Made by a program: the position numbers and the translations under genes. A stretch of DNA of 9,818 nucleotides from positions 1-9,818 of the forward strand of contig JAIDIR010000015.1 in NCBI GenBank assembly GCA_029052615.1. The letters run 5' to 3'. This DNA comes from Clostridia bacterium. Its GTDB lineage: Bacteria > Bacillota > Clostridia > Christensenellales > Borkfalkiaceae. The notes below the pieces were generated by a model. It did no database searches. It was not told where the DNA came from and was given only the letters and a program-made list of their open reading frames with translations. Positions 1 to 5,178 of this stretch are shown here, in pieces (the first letter of the stretch is position 1; every line of letters begins with the position of its first letter).

Positions 1-172
1 ACATTATGCTTAAAAACGACTGCCCCTCAATCGCCGTTTTGAACGTTTCAACGGTTATGCCGGGAACGGGAATATAACAGCCGATTCGGAAAATGACCAG
101 AAGCAAAAGCGTAAGCCATATCTTCTTGCGTATTTCCTTATTCTTAAAACAATTTTTTATTGTTTCAAACAT
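1..172 (-). CDS. secY: Protein translocase subunit SecY, N-terminal fragment (cut by window edge)
   Basis: SecY is the channel-forming subunit of the SecYEG translocon in the cytoplasmic membrane, through which pre-proteins are exported or inserted. I translated this fragment by hand: 57 codons are visible from ATG at 172, beginning MFETIKNCFKNKEIRKKI, then a hydrophobic first membrane segment (about residues 19-33, WLTLLLLVIFRIGCY), then IPVPGI. A basic cytoplasmic N-terminus, TM1 ending in R-I-G and a following P-x-P-G motif is the family signature. A good Shine-Dalgarno (GAGAGG) lies 6 nt upstream. Being the gene after rplO is the standard spc position. The unusual point is the 172-nt gap from rplO, because the other junctions in this operon are mostly under 20 nt. 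The remaining roughly 370 residues lie outside the window. Confidence 0.93.
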   Translation of the reverse strand, partial: MFETIKNCFKNKEIRKKIWLTLLLLVIFRIGCYIPVPGITVETFKTAIEGQSFLSIM

Positions 173-229
173 TTAAAACCTCTCAATTTTAATTCGGAAT
201 TATCATTCAGTAATTCAGAACTAACCAAA

Positions 230-351
230 GGTTTAATCAGTTACGAGCAAGACAAGGAGCGGAAGCACAGACCCGACGGGAGTGTACACAGAAGTACATG
301 ACCGAGGGCGAGCATTTCGCGACACCGTATTGCGAAGTAAATAATTAAACC
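230..351. repeat. Imperfect inverted-repeat element between rplO and secY
   Basis: The outer arms are GGTTTAAT at 230-237 and ATTAAACC at 344-351 (8/8 complementary). Next inward, TTAC (241-244) pairs with GTAA (337-340) and GCAA (247-250) with TTGC (330-333). At the centre TGTAC (283-287) pairs with GTACA (294-298) across a 6-nt loop. The right outer arm contains the last valine codon and stop codon of rplO. On the plus strand a frame stays open from 237 to a TAA at 342-344 and reads ...TGVYTEVHDRGRAFRD.... I have an unverified sense of having met this peptide-like tail elsewhere in clostridial genomes, which would fit a dispersed repeat. There is no transposase and no clear target-site duplication. 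A large mRNA hairpin between rplO and secY would be the direct consequence. Whether it is mobile, regulatory or both is inference. Confidence 0.5.
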
Positions 352-791
352 GTCTCTGCCTTGCCGCCGGCTTTCTCGATAGCTGCTTTCGCACTCTCGG
401 AGAATTTTGCCGCCTTAACGGTCAAAGCAACCTTTACTTCGCCCTTGCCCAGCACCTTAAGACCGCCGTTGTTCTTGACGATTTTGGTAAGGCTGTTCGC
501 TACTACGTAGTCGTAATCCACTACCGTGCCTGCGGGAACCGAAGCAAGCTGAGAGAGATTGATGATGAGATAACTGGTCGCCCACTTGTTGTGGAAGCCT
601 CTCTTGGGTATTCTTCTGTGAAGGGGCATCTGACCGCCTTCAAAGCCGGGACGAACGCCGCCGCCCGAACGGGCCCATTGACCCTTGTGACCCTTACCCG
701 AGGTCTTGCCCTTGCCCGAGCCGATACCTCTGCCTAATCTCTTGGGAGAAGTGGTCGCGCCCTCTGCGGGCTGTAATGTATCTATTCTCAT
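345..791 (-). CDS. rplO: Large-subunit ribosomal protein uL15
   Basis: L15 is a late-assembling 50S protein that binds 23S rRNA. The 148-residue product has the typical length (about 145-150). It shows the glycine/basic N-terminal extension (RLGRGIGSGKGKTSGKGHKG, residues 18-37), the conserved GGGVRPGFEGGQMPL block (about 43-57) and RRIPKRGF. The C-terminal globular domain ends in the usual AGGK-containing helix-strand. The start ATG at 791 has AAGGAG 8 nt upstream, overlapping the rpmD stop codon, so coupling to L30 is likely. The stop codon falls inside the arm of the inverted-repeat element that follows, so that element abuts this gene with no spacer. Confidence 0.97.
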   Translation of the reverse strand: MRIDTLQPAEGATTSPKRLGRGIGSGKGKTSGKGHKGQWARSGGGVRPGFEGGQMPLHRRIPKRGFHNKWATSYLIINLSQLASVPAGTVVDYDYVVANSLTKIVKNNGGLKVLGKGEVKVALTVKAAKFSESAKAAIEKAGGKAETV

Positions 792-803
792 GGTTTCTTC
801 TCC

Positions 804-977
804 TTATACCTCTTCTACCTTTAAAAGGTGCTTAACCTTTTCAATCTGTCCCAGATTTGCGGGAGTGCTCTCCAAGGTCTTGCTCTGACGGATTTTCTTA
901 AGTCCCAACGCGGCAACCGTAGCCTTTACGGACTCGGTAGCGTTGGAAGCGCTTTTAATTAACGTAATCTTAACCAT
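804..977 (-). CDS. rpmD: Large-subunit ribosomal protein uL30
   Basis: This small gene encodes L30, a 50S protein of the bacterial short type. By hand translation it is 57 residues, starting MVKITLIKSASNATESVK, then ATVAALGLKKIRQSKTLE, and ending KVKHLLKVEEV. The diagnostic parts are KITL(I/V)KS at the start, T-V-x-A-L-G-L-x-K-I around residues 20-29, the T-P at 38-39 and the K-V-K-H-L-L-K-V-E-E end. The usual length is 56-60. The segment that normally reads close to IGRPxxQRATV is replaced by SNATESVKATV, a modest divergence. GGAGG lies 5 nt before ATG 977. It sits 12 nt after rpsE and 12 nt before rplO, the expected spc position. Confidence 0.95.
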   Translation of the reverse strand: MVKITLIKSASNATESVKATVAALGLKKIRQSKTLESTPANLGQIEKVKHLLKVEEV

Positions 978-989
978 AATTTCCTCCGC

Positions 990-1529
990 TTAGCCCAAAA
1001 TTTCCTCTACGCTCTTGCCTCTTGCGGCAGCAACCTCTTCGGGAGCTTTAAGCGCAACCAGACCCGCAACGGCTGCCTTTACGCAGTTGATGGGGTTGTT
1101 AGTGCCGTGCGACTTGGTACGAATATCCTTGACGCCTGCGGCTTCCATAACCGCACGGACGGGACCGCCCGCGATAACGCCGGTACCGGTTGCGGCGGGC
1201 ATCATGAGGACGGAACCTCTGCCGAATACGCCGATTACGCCGTGTGGAATAGAAGTGCCCTTAAGATTGACCTTGGTCATATTCTTCTTAGCCTGAGCGG
1301 TTGCCTTTTCGATAGCTTCGGGAACTTCCTTGGATTTACCCATACCGTAGCCTACCGAGCCGTTGCCGTCGCCGACTACCACCAACGCCGCAAAGCGCAT
1401 ATTTCTGCCGCCTTTAACGGTCTTGGTAACTCTGTTGACCTGGATAAGCTTCTTGATGAAGCCGTCGTCCTCTTCCCTCTTTCTGGGTCTGTCGTTTCTT
1501 CTTGCGGATTTTTCTTTCTTTTCTTCCAT
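990..1529 (-). CDS. rpsE: Small-subunit ribosomal protein uS5
   Basis: S5 is a 30S protein involved in translational accuracy and helicase activity at mRNA entry. After a highly charged N-terminal tail (about residues 1-22) comes the S5 double-stranded-RNA-binding domain: INRVTK-like QVNRVTKTVKGGR, FAALVVVGDGNG, GYGMGKSKEVPEAI. The C-terminal domain follows with PAATGTGVIAGGPVRAVMEAAGV. The KGGR loop where spectinomycin-resistance changes occur looks wild-type. Two in-frame ATGs exist, at 1535 and 1529. The AAGGAG at 1544-1539 is only 3 nt from the first but 9 nt from the second, so I chose 1529 (179 residues); the longer version adds M-V. The Shine-Dalgarno overlaps the rplR stop. Confidence 0.95.
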   Translation of the reverse strand: MEEKKEKSARRNDRPRKREEDDGFIKKLIQVNRVTKTVKGGRNMRFAALVVVGDGNGSVGYGMGKSKEVPEAIEKATAQAKKNMTKVNLKGTSIPHGVIGVFGRGSVLMMPAATGTGVIAGGPVRAVMEAAGVKDIRTKSHGTNNPINCVKAAVAGLVALKAPEEVAAARGKSVEEILG

Positions 1530-1538
1530 GACCATACT

Positions 1539-1544
1539 CTCCTT
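1539..1544 (-). promoter_or_regulatory. rpsE ribosome binding site that decides between two ATGs
   Basis: On the minus strand the sequence reads TAAGGAGAGTATGGTCATGG. AAGGAG overlaps the rplR stop codon (TAA at 1545-1543). It is 3 nt from the ATG at 1535 and 9 nt from the ATG at 1529. Spacing at other genes in this operon is about 5-11 nt, which favours 1529. Confidence 0.65.
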
Positions 1545-1911
1545 AGAAATTAAGTCCGGCTTCTCTTGCGCCGTCGGCTACAGCCTGTACCCTGCCCGTA
1601 TAGAGGTAACCGCCTCTGTCGAACACGACTGCCTTTACGCCCTTTTTAAGTGCGCGCTCCGCAACCTTTTTGCCTACTAACTTTGCCGCGTCGGTCTTGG
1701 TCATATCCTTGATGGCGCCCTTGACTTCCTTTTCCATGGTGGAAGCCGAGCACAGGGTTACGCCCTTAACATCGTCGATAACCTGCACGTAGATGTGGTT
1801 GAGAGAGCGGTAAACGCTCAGTCTGGGTGTTTCTGCCGTGCCGTTAATCTTTTTTCTGACTCTCGTATGGCGGCGAAGTCTTTCCTGATTTTTGTCGATT
1901 TTCTTAATCAT
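1543..1911 (-). CDS. rplR: Large-subunit ribosomal protein uL18
   Basis: L18 binds 5S rRNA and, with L5, helps form the 5S ribonucleoprotein of the central protuberance. The 122 residues match the usual length (about 117-122). The N-terminus is basic (KKIDKNQERLRRHTRVRKK), followed by R-L-S-V-Y-R-S (about 30-36) and the I-Y-V-Q-V-I-D strand. The diagnostic C-terminal signature FDRGGYLYTGRV sits at about 97-108, followed by ADGAREAGL. ATG 1911 has AAGGAG 5 nt upstream. An 87-nt spacer with two hairpins separates it from rplF, which is unusual for this operon, while rpsE follows immediately. Confidence 0.97.
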   Translation of the reverse strand: MIKKIDKNQERLRRHTRVRKKINGTAETPRLSVYRSLNHIYVQVIDDVKGVTLCSASTMEKEVKGAIKDMTKTDAAKLVGKKVAERALKKGVKAVVFDRGGYLYTGRVQAVADGAREAGLNF

Positions 1912-1998
1912 GATATCTCCTTATTTAGAGCAATCAACCGCAACGTGCGGTATATCCTTCGGATAAAGGCGGTGATAAACCTTTTAAAATACCCGAAA
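1912..1998 (-). other. Structured rplF-rplR spacer with two tandem hairpins
   Basis: In the minus-strand transcript this spacer can form TATCC-GAA-GGATA (1965-1953) followed directly by ACCGCA-CGT-TGCGGT (1951-1937). Both are short hairpins with 3-nt loops, about 20-30 nt upstream of the rplR Shine-Dalgarno. No U-tract follows either, so they do not look like an intrinsic terminator. They could be an mRNA stability or processing element or a binding site for a ribosomal protein; nothing in the sequence decides between these. Confidence 0.4.
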
Positions 1999-2547
1999 TT
2001 ACTTCTTGCCCTTACCTCCCGTCTTGCCTTCCTTACGCTCGATAACTTCGTCCTTGTAGGCGATACCGTAGCCGTGGTAAGGTTCGGGTTCTCTTATGGT
2101 TCTGATGTTTGCCGCGGTCTGACCAACCAGCGTCTTGTCGATACCCGCAACTACGATTTCGTTGGGGGTAGGGCATGTGATGGTCACGCCCGCAGGCTCT
2201 TCGAATTCAACGGGGTGCGAAAAGCCGACGTTGAGCACCAGCTTCTTACCCTGTTTTGCAACCTTCCAGCCGACGCCGTTTACGGTAAGGCTCTTGGAAT
2301 AGCCCTCCGAAACGCCTACGACCATGTTGTGAAGGAGCGCGCGGTACAGACCGTGCTTTGCGTCAAGCGCGGGGGATTCGTGTCCCTTTTCAACCAGCGC
2401 GTGCGTTCCTTCTACCTTTACTATAATATCGCCGTCGATCTTCTGCGTGAGCGTGCCCTTGCCGCCTTTAACGGTTACGACGCCGTCCGCAAACGAAACG
2501 GTTACGCCCGCGGGAATTGCAACGGGCATTTTACCTATTCTTGACAT
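1999..2547 (-). CDS. rplF: Large-subunit ribosomal protein uL6
   Basis: L6 lies near the sarcin-ricin loop and the factor-binding site of the 50S subunit. It has two repeated L6 domains, visible as MSRIGKMPVAIPAGV with VTVKGGKGTL (first) and VNGVGWKV through NEIVVAGIDKTLVGQTAANIR (second), then the tail ERKEGKTGGKGKK. The 182 residues are slightly longer than the typical 177-180. The tail motif, usually close to PEPYKGKGI(K/R)Y, here reads PEPYHGYGIAY (about 154-164), losing several basic residues. ATG 2547 has AAGGAGG 10 nt upstream, beginning at the rpsH stop codon. Confidence 0.97.
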   Translation of the reverse strand: MSRIGKMPVAIPAGVTVSFADGVVTVKGGKGTLTQKIDGDIIVKVEGTHALVEKGHESPALDAKHGLYRALLHNMVVGVSEGYSKSLTVNGVGWKVAKQGKKLVLNVGFSHPVEFEEPAGVTITCPTPNEIVVAGIDKTLVGQTAANIRTIREPEPYHGYGIAYKDEVIERKEGKTGGKGKK

Positions 2548-2562
2548 ACTGCGTATACCTCC

Positions 2563-2955
2563 TTACCAGATGTAGCAGAGCACTTCGCCGCCTACGTTGG
2601 CTGCCTTGGCTTGCTTATCTGTCATAACGCCCTTATTGGTCGAGATGATGGCGATACCCAGTCCGTCCATAACCTTGGGCATATTTTCAACGTTTGCATA
2701 AACTCTCAGACCGGGTCTGGAAACTCTCTGCAATGCGTTGATAACCGACTTCTTCTTGCCGACGTACTTTAAGGTAAGCACGAGTTTACCGGAATAACCG
2801 TCCTCTACGAGCTTTACGTCGGATACGTAACCTTCTTTTAACATGATGTCGGCGATTGCCTTTTTCATGTTGGAGGAAGGAATTTCTACAGTTTCTTTGT
2901 TAACCGCAAGCGCGTTTCTTACGCGCGTGAGCATATCTGCTATGGGATCTGTCAT
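2563..2955 (-). CDS. rpsH: Small-subunit ribosomal protein uS8
   Basis: S8 binds the central domain of 16S rRNA early in 30S assembly; in E. coli it also represses the spc operon. The 130 residues are of family length. Signatures are the start MTDPIADMLTRVRNAL, the strand YVGKKKSVINALQRVSRPGLRVY in the middle (about 64-86), STNKGVMTDKQAKAA and the C-terminal GGEVLCYIW. The AAAGGAGG ribosome binding site lies about 9 nt before ATG 2955, starting near the rpsN stop. No long spacer exists near rplE where the E. coli S8 operator lies, so an equivalent site would have to be within coding sequence or elsewhere. Confidence 0.98.
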   Translation of the reverse strand: MTDPIADMLTRVRNALAVNKETVEIPSSNMKKAIADIMLKEGYVSDVKLVEDGYSGKLVLTLKYVGKKKSVINALQRVSRPGLRVYANVENMPKVMDGLGIAIISTNKGVMTDKQAKAANVGGEVLCYIW

Positions 2956-2973
2956 TTTGTCTTTCCTCCTTTA

Positions 2974-3159
2974 TTACCAGCTCGACTTCTTCACGCCGGG
3001 AATTTCACCCTTATAAGCAAGGTTTCTGAAACAGATACGGCACACACCGTACTTACGGAGAACCGCGTGGGGTCTGCCGCAGATGGAGCATCTCGTATAA
3101 GCTCTGGTTTTATACTTAGCAGGCTTCTGCTGCTTGTTTATCATTGACTTTTTTGCCAT
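2974..3159 (-). CDS. rpsN: Small-subunit ribosomal protein uS14, zinc-binding short form
   Basis: S14 belongs to the head of the 30S subunit. This is the 61-residue zinc (type Z, often called rpsZ or rpsN1) form: C24-x2-C27 and C40-x2-C43 make the zinc site (RCSICGRPH ... GVCRICFRNLAY), and it ends KGEIPGVKKSSW. The zinc-independent paralogue is about 90-100 residues and lacks these cysteines. It is placed between L5 and S8 as usual, with 11 nt to rplE and 18 nt to rpsH. Under zinc limitation many Firmicutes switch to a cysteine-less paralogue encoded elsewhere; none is in this window. Confidence 0.98.
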   Translation of the reverse strand: MAKKSMINKQQKPAKYKTRAYTRCSICGRPHAVLRKYGVCRICFRNLAYKGEIPGVKKSSW

Positions 3160-3170
3160 ATTTCTTCTCC

Positions 3171-3740
3171 TTACTTCTTGAAGGGCAAACCAAGCGCCCT
3201 TAAAAGCTCTCTTGCTTCTTCGTCGGTCTTAGCCGTGGTGACGATGCAGATATCCATACCTCTGATCTTCTCGACCTGGTCGTACTGGATTTCGGGGAAC
3301 ATAAGCTGTTCCTTAACACCCATACAGTAGTTGCCCTTGCCGTCGAAGCTGTCTGCGGGCACGCCGCGGAAGTCGCGGACGCGGGGCAGCGCTATGGACA
3401 CGAACTTGTCGTAGAACTCGTACATTCTGTCGCCGCGCAGCGTTACCTTGATGCCGACGTTCATTCCCTCTCTTACCTTGAAGTTCGCAACCGATTTGCG
3501 CGCCTTGGTAAGTATGGGCTGCTGTCCGCTTATCAGCTTGATTTCGTTTACAGCCGCCTGAATGGACTTCGCGTTGTCCTTTATGTCGCCTAAGCCGGAG
3601 CTTATGATAATCTTTTCGAGCTTGGGCACCTGCATAGGATTCTTGTAGCCGAATTTCTTAGTCAATGCGGGCACGACTTCTTCGGCGTATTGCTGAGCAA
3701 TTCTGCTCTTGTATACTTTCTGAGCCTCTTTCTTAGCCAT
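3171..3740 (-). CDS. rplE: Large-subunit ribosomal protein uL5
   Basis: L5 binds 5S rRNA and contacts the P-site tRNA region at the central protuberance. At 189 residues it is about ten longer than usual at the N-terminus (MAKKEAQKVYKSRIAQQY). Conserved parts include PKLEKIIIS, GQQPILTKARKSVANFKVREG (about 72-92), GIKVTLRG, LPRVRDFRGV, and GNYCMGVKEQLMFPEI with IRGMDICIVTTAKTDEEA. The segment normally near N-M-G-x-G-(D/E) reads S-S-G-L-G-D here. ATG 3740 follows an AAGGAG that overlaps the rplX stop codon. Confidence 0.97.
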   Translation of the reverse strand: MAKKEAQKVYKSRIAQQYAEEVVPALTKKFGYKNPMQVPKLEKIIISSGLGDIKDNAKSIQAAVNEIKLISGQQPILTKARKSVANFKVREGMNVGIKVTLRGDRMYEFYDKFVSIALPRVRDFRGVPADSFDGKGNYCMGVKEQLMFPEIQYDQVEKIRGMDICIVTTAKTDEEARELLRALGLPFKK

Positions 3741-3754
3741 TTTCCGTATTCTCC

Positions 3755-4210
3755 TTATTCAGCCTTATCTTCTGCGGGCGTTTCCGTTGCCGCCTCTTCC
3801 GCCTTAGCCGCACGCTTTCTGGTACGCTTTTTGGGAGCTTCCTTAACGTCGGCAGCCTTGCCTTTGCCCTTGCCTGCGTAAGCCTTATCAAGTACGGCGC
3901 CGCACTTAGCGCAAACTCTTACTTTCTTACCGCCTTCCACGGAATGTCTTACTCTTACGCCCTTGCCGCAAGAATCGCAAACTACCATAACGTTGGAAAC
4001 GTCGATGGGAAGTTCGATTGCGACCTGCTGGGAAGTTTCGTTCGCCTTTCTGGCTTTTCTCGCCTTCTTGTGAACGTTTATGTCTTCAACCGTGACCGTT
4101 CCGTTCTTGGGAGAAGTGGCTATTACCTTGCCCTGCTTGCCCTTGTCGCCACCGTCTTTCTGGGGACGACCGACAATAACAACTACTGTATCGTTTAATT
4201 TTACGTTCAT
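3755..4210 (-). CDS. rplX: Large-subunit ribosomal protein uL24 with extended C-terminus
   Basis: L24 initiates 50S assembly and sits near the exit tunnel. The KOW domain is at the N-terminus (DTVVVIVGRPQ... KGKQGKVI, about 7-30), followed by VEDINVHKKARKARK and PIDVSNVMVVC. A CxxC pair (C78/C81 and C100/C103) suggests a bound zinc, as in many bacterial L24 proteins. The protein is 151 residues against roughly 100-110 normally. The excess is a C-terminal tail from about residue 110, first basic (GKGKGKAADVKEAPKKRTRKRAAK), then acidic (EEAATETPAEDKAE), probably disordered. A short insert (QKDGGD) also lengthens the KOW loop. The Shine-Dalgarno is AAGGAG, on the rplN stop. Confidence 0.96.
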   Translation of the reverse strand: MNVKLNDTVVVIVGRPQKDGGDKGKQGKVIATSPKNGTVTVEDINVHKKARKARKANETSQQVAIELPIDVSNVMVVCDSCGKGVRVRHSVEGGKKVRVCAKCGAVLDKAYAGKGKGKAADVKEAPKKRTRKRAAKAEEAATETPAEDKAE

Positions 4211-4225
4211 TGCTTTTCTCCTTAA

Positions 4226-4594
4226 TTACAGAACTTCGGGTGCGAGGGAGATAATCTTCATATAGTTCTTCTCTCTCAATTCTCTTGCAATCGGTCCGAA
4301 GATACGCGTGCCCTTGGGCTCGTTGTTGTTGCCAAGGATAACCGCCGCGTTATCGTCGAATCTGATGTAGGTGCCGTCGTTGCGCCTGACTCCCTGCTTG
4401 CTTCTTGCTATAACGGCTTTAACCACTTCGCCCTTCTTGACCGCGCCGCCGGGGGTTGCGGTCTTGACCGAGCATATGATTACGTCGCCGATGTTGCCCG
4501 TCTTTCTGAAAGAACCGCCGAGCACCTTTATACACATAAGCTCCTTTGCGCCGCTGTTGTCTGCGGCCTTGAGCCTCGTCTGAGGTTGTATCAT
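4226..4594 (-). CDS. rplN: Large-subunit ribosomal protein uL14
   Basis: L14 forms part of the subunit interface (bridge B5/B8 area) and contacts L19 and 16S rRNA; it is also the docking site of silencing factor RsfS. The 122 residues are canonical: MIQPQTRLKAADNSGAKEL, CIKVLGGS, GDVIICSVKTATPGGAVKKG, VIARSKQGVRRNDGTYIRFD, NAAVILGNN, PKGTRIFGPIARELR, and ISLAPEVL at the end. ATG 4594 has AAGGAG 7 nt upstream. It is the first gene of the spc block and is preceded by an unusually long, structured 117-nt spacer, which could hold a promoter or a cis-regulatory RNA. Confidence 0.98.
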   Translation of the reverse strand: MIQPQTRLKAADNSGAKELMCIKVLGGSFRKTGNIGDVIICSVKTATPGGAVKKGEVVKAVIARSKQGVRRNDGTYIRFDDNAAVILGNNNEPKGTRIFGPIARELREKNYMKIISLAPEVL

Positions 4595-4711
4595 ATAAAT
4601 TCTCCTTAATCTATGTTTAACTTACAACTCGTTTTTTACCGTTCAGAGGGTGAAGCGGCAACTACTTGCCCTTACCGAGTTACTTCACCTTGCCGTTTCA
4701 GTAATTTTAAA
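4595..4711 (-). promoter_or_regulatory. Structured S10/spc boundary spacer (candidate cis-regulatory RNA)
   Basis: In the minus-strand transcript GGTGAAG (4689-4683) pairs perfectly with CTTCACC (4655-4649). Inside that stem is a second hairpin, GGCAA-GTAG-TTGCC (4670-4657). The internal segment AACTCG (4681-4676) is also complementary to CGAGTT downstream (4631-4626), which would make a pseudoknot. CGGCAA (4695-4690) could compete for TTGCCG (4661-4656), an alternative fold. The rplN Shine-Dalgarno follows at 4607-4602. No U-tract follows the stems, so a simple terminator is unlikely. Its position, where E. coli separates the S10 and spc operons, suggests regulation or mRNA processing; this function is inference. 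Confidence 0.45.
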
Positions 4712-4972
4712 TTACTTAGCCTTTTCGATGATTTCGGCAACTCTCCAGTTCTTGTCCTTGGAAAGCTTCCTCGTCTCTACTATTCTCACCTTGTCGCCGA
4801 TGCCGCACTCGTTCTTCTCGTCGTGCGCCTTGAACTTGGTGGTCTTGGTTATAGTCTTTTTGTAGAGGGGGTGCTTGCTCTTTTCGGTGATGGCTACGAC
4901 TACCGTCTTGTCCATCTTGTCGGAAACTACCAGCCCTACTCTTTCCTTTCTTAAAGTCGTCCTTACTTCCAT
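4712..4972 (-). CDS. rpsQ: Small-subunit ribosomal protein uS17
   Basis: S17 is a primary 16S rRNA-binding protein with an OB fold. The 86 residues match the family (about 84-88). Signatures are LRKERVGLVVSDKMDKTVVV (about 7-26), then KHPLYKKTITKTTKFKAHDE, and the block CGIGDKVRIVETRKLSKDKNWRV. The C-terminus is IIEKAK. The Shine-Dalgarno AAGGAG lies 6 nt before ATG 4972 on the rpmC stop. It ends the S10 block. A 15-bp near-perfect palindrome (GTAATTT-T-AAATTAC, 4701-4715) spans its stop codon. Confidence 0.97.
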   Translation of the reverse strand: MEVRTTLRKERVGLVVSDKMDKTVVVAITEKSKHPLYKKTITKTTKFKAHDEKNECGIGDKVRIVETRKLSKDKNWRVAEIIEKAK

Positions 4973-4983
4973 AACCTTTCTCC

Positions 4984-5178
4984 TTAACCCTTAATCTGCC
5001 TTGCGCGGATAACGGTGTTCACTCTTGCGATATCCTTTTTAACCAGGTTTATCTGCAAGGGGTTTTCAAGCTGACCGCTTGCGTGGCGGAAACGTAAATT
5101 GAAAAGCTCCGTTTTTAATTCGGACAGCTTTGCGCTAAGTTCTGCGTCGCTTAAATTCTTAATTTCCTTAGCCTTCAT
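4984..5178 (-). CDS. rpmC: Large-subunit ribosomal protein uL29
   Basis: L29 is a small helical-hairpin protein at the exit tunnel, where signal recognition particle and trigger factor dock. From ATG 5178 the product is 64 residues: MKAKEIKNLSDAELSAKL, ELKTELFNLRFRHASGQLEN and the conserved P-L-Q-I-x-x-V-K-K-D-I-A-R-V-N-T-V-I segment. A GTG at 5187 would add M-K-L. I prefer ATG because the family normally begins MKAKE, and a GGTGA-like ribosome binding site precedes it. The ATG start still overlaps the last 11 nt of rplP, implying translational coupling. Confidence 0.95.
   Translation of the reverse strand: MKAKEIKNLSDAELSAKLSELKTELFNLRFRHASGQLENPLQINLVKKDIARVNTVIRARQIKG

Noticed and set aside
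237..344. A small protein encoded by the plus strand of the rplO-secY element.
   Set aside because: There is no in-frame ATG/GTG with a ribosome binding site at its beginning. The open frame is better explained as a property of the repeat.
1795..2544. Long plus-strand open frame (249 codons) opposite rplF and rplR.
   Set aside because: It is antisense to two unmistakable r-protein genes, crosses their spacer, has no good ribosome binding site, and its residues mirror the codons of the real genes.
4633..4661. Possible sigma-A promoter for rplN on the minus strand (TTGCCG, 17-nt gap, TAAAAA).
   Set aside because: Only 4 of 6 matches in each box, and the -35 lies inside the predicted stem. It may be real, given its position at the S10/spc boundary, but it cannot be supported without transcript ends.
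4649..4689. Intrinsic terminator ending the S10 operon.
   Set aside because: The stem is not followed by a U-tract on the minus strand, nor by a convincing one on the plus strand.
4701..4715. GTAATTT-T-AAATTAC palindrome at the rpsQ stop as an operator site.
   Set aside because: AT-only palindromes of this size arise easily, and there is no nearby promoter or regulator to link it to.
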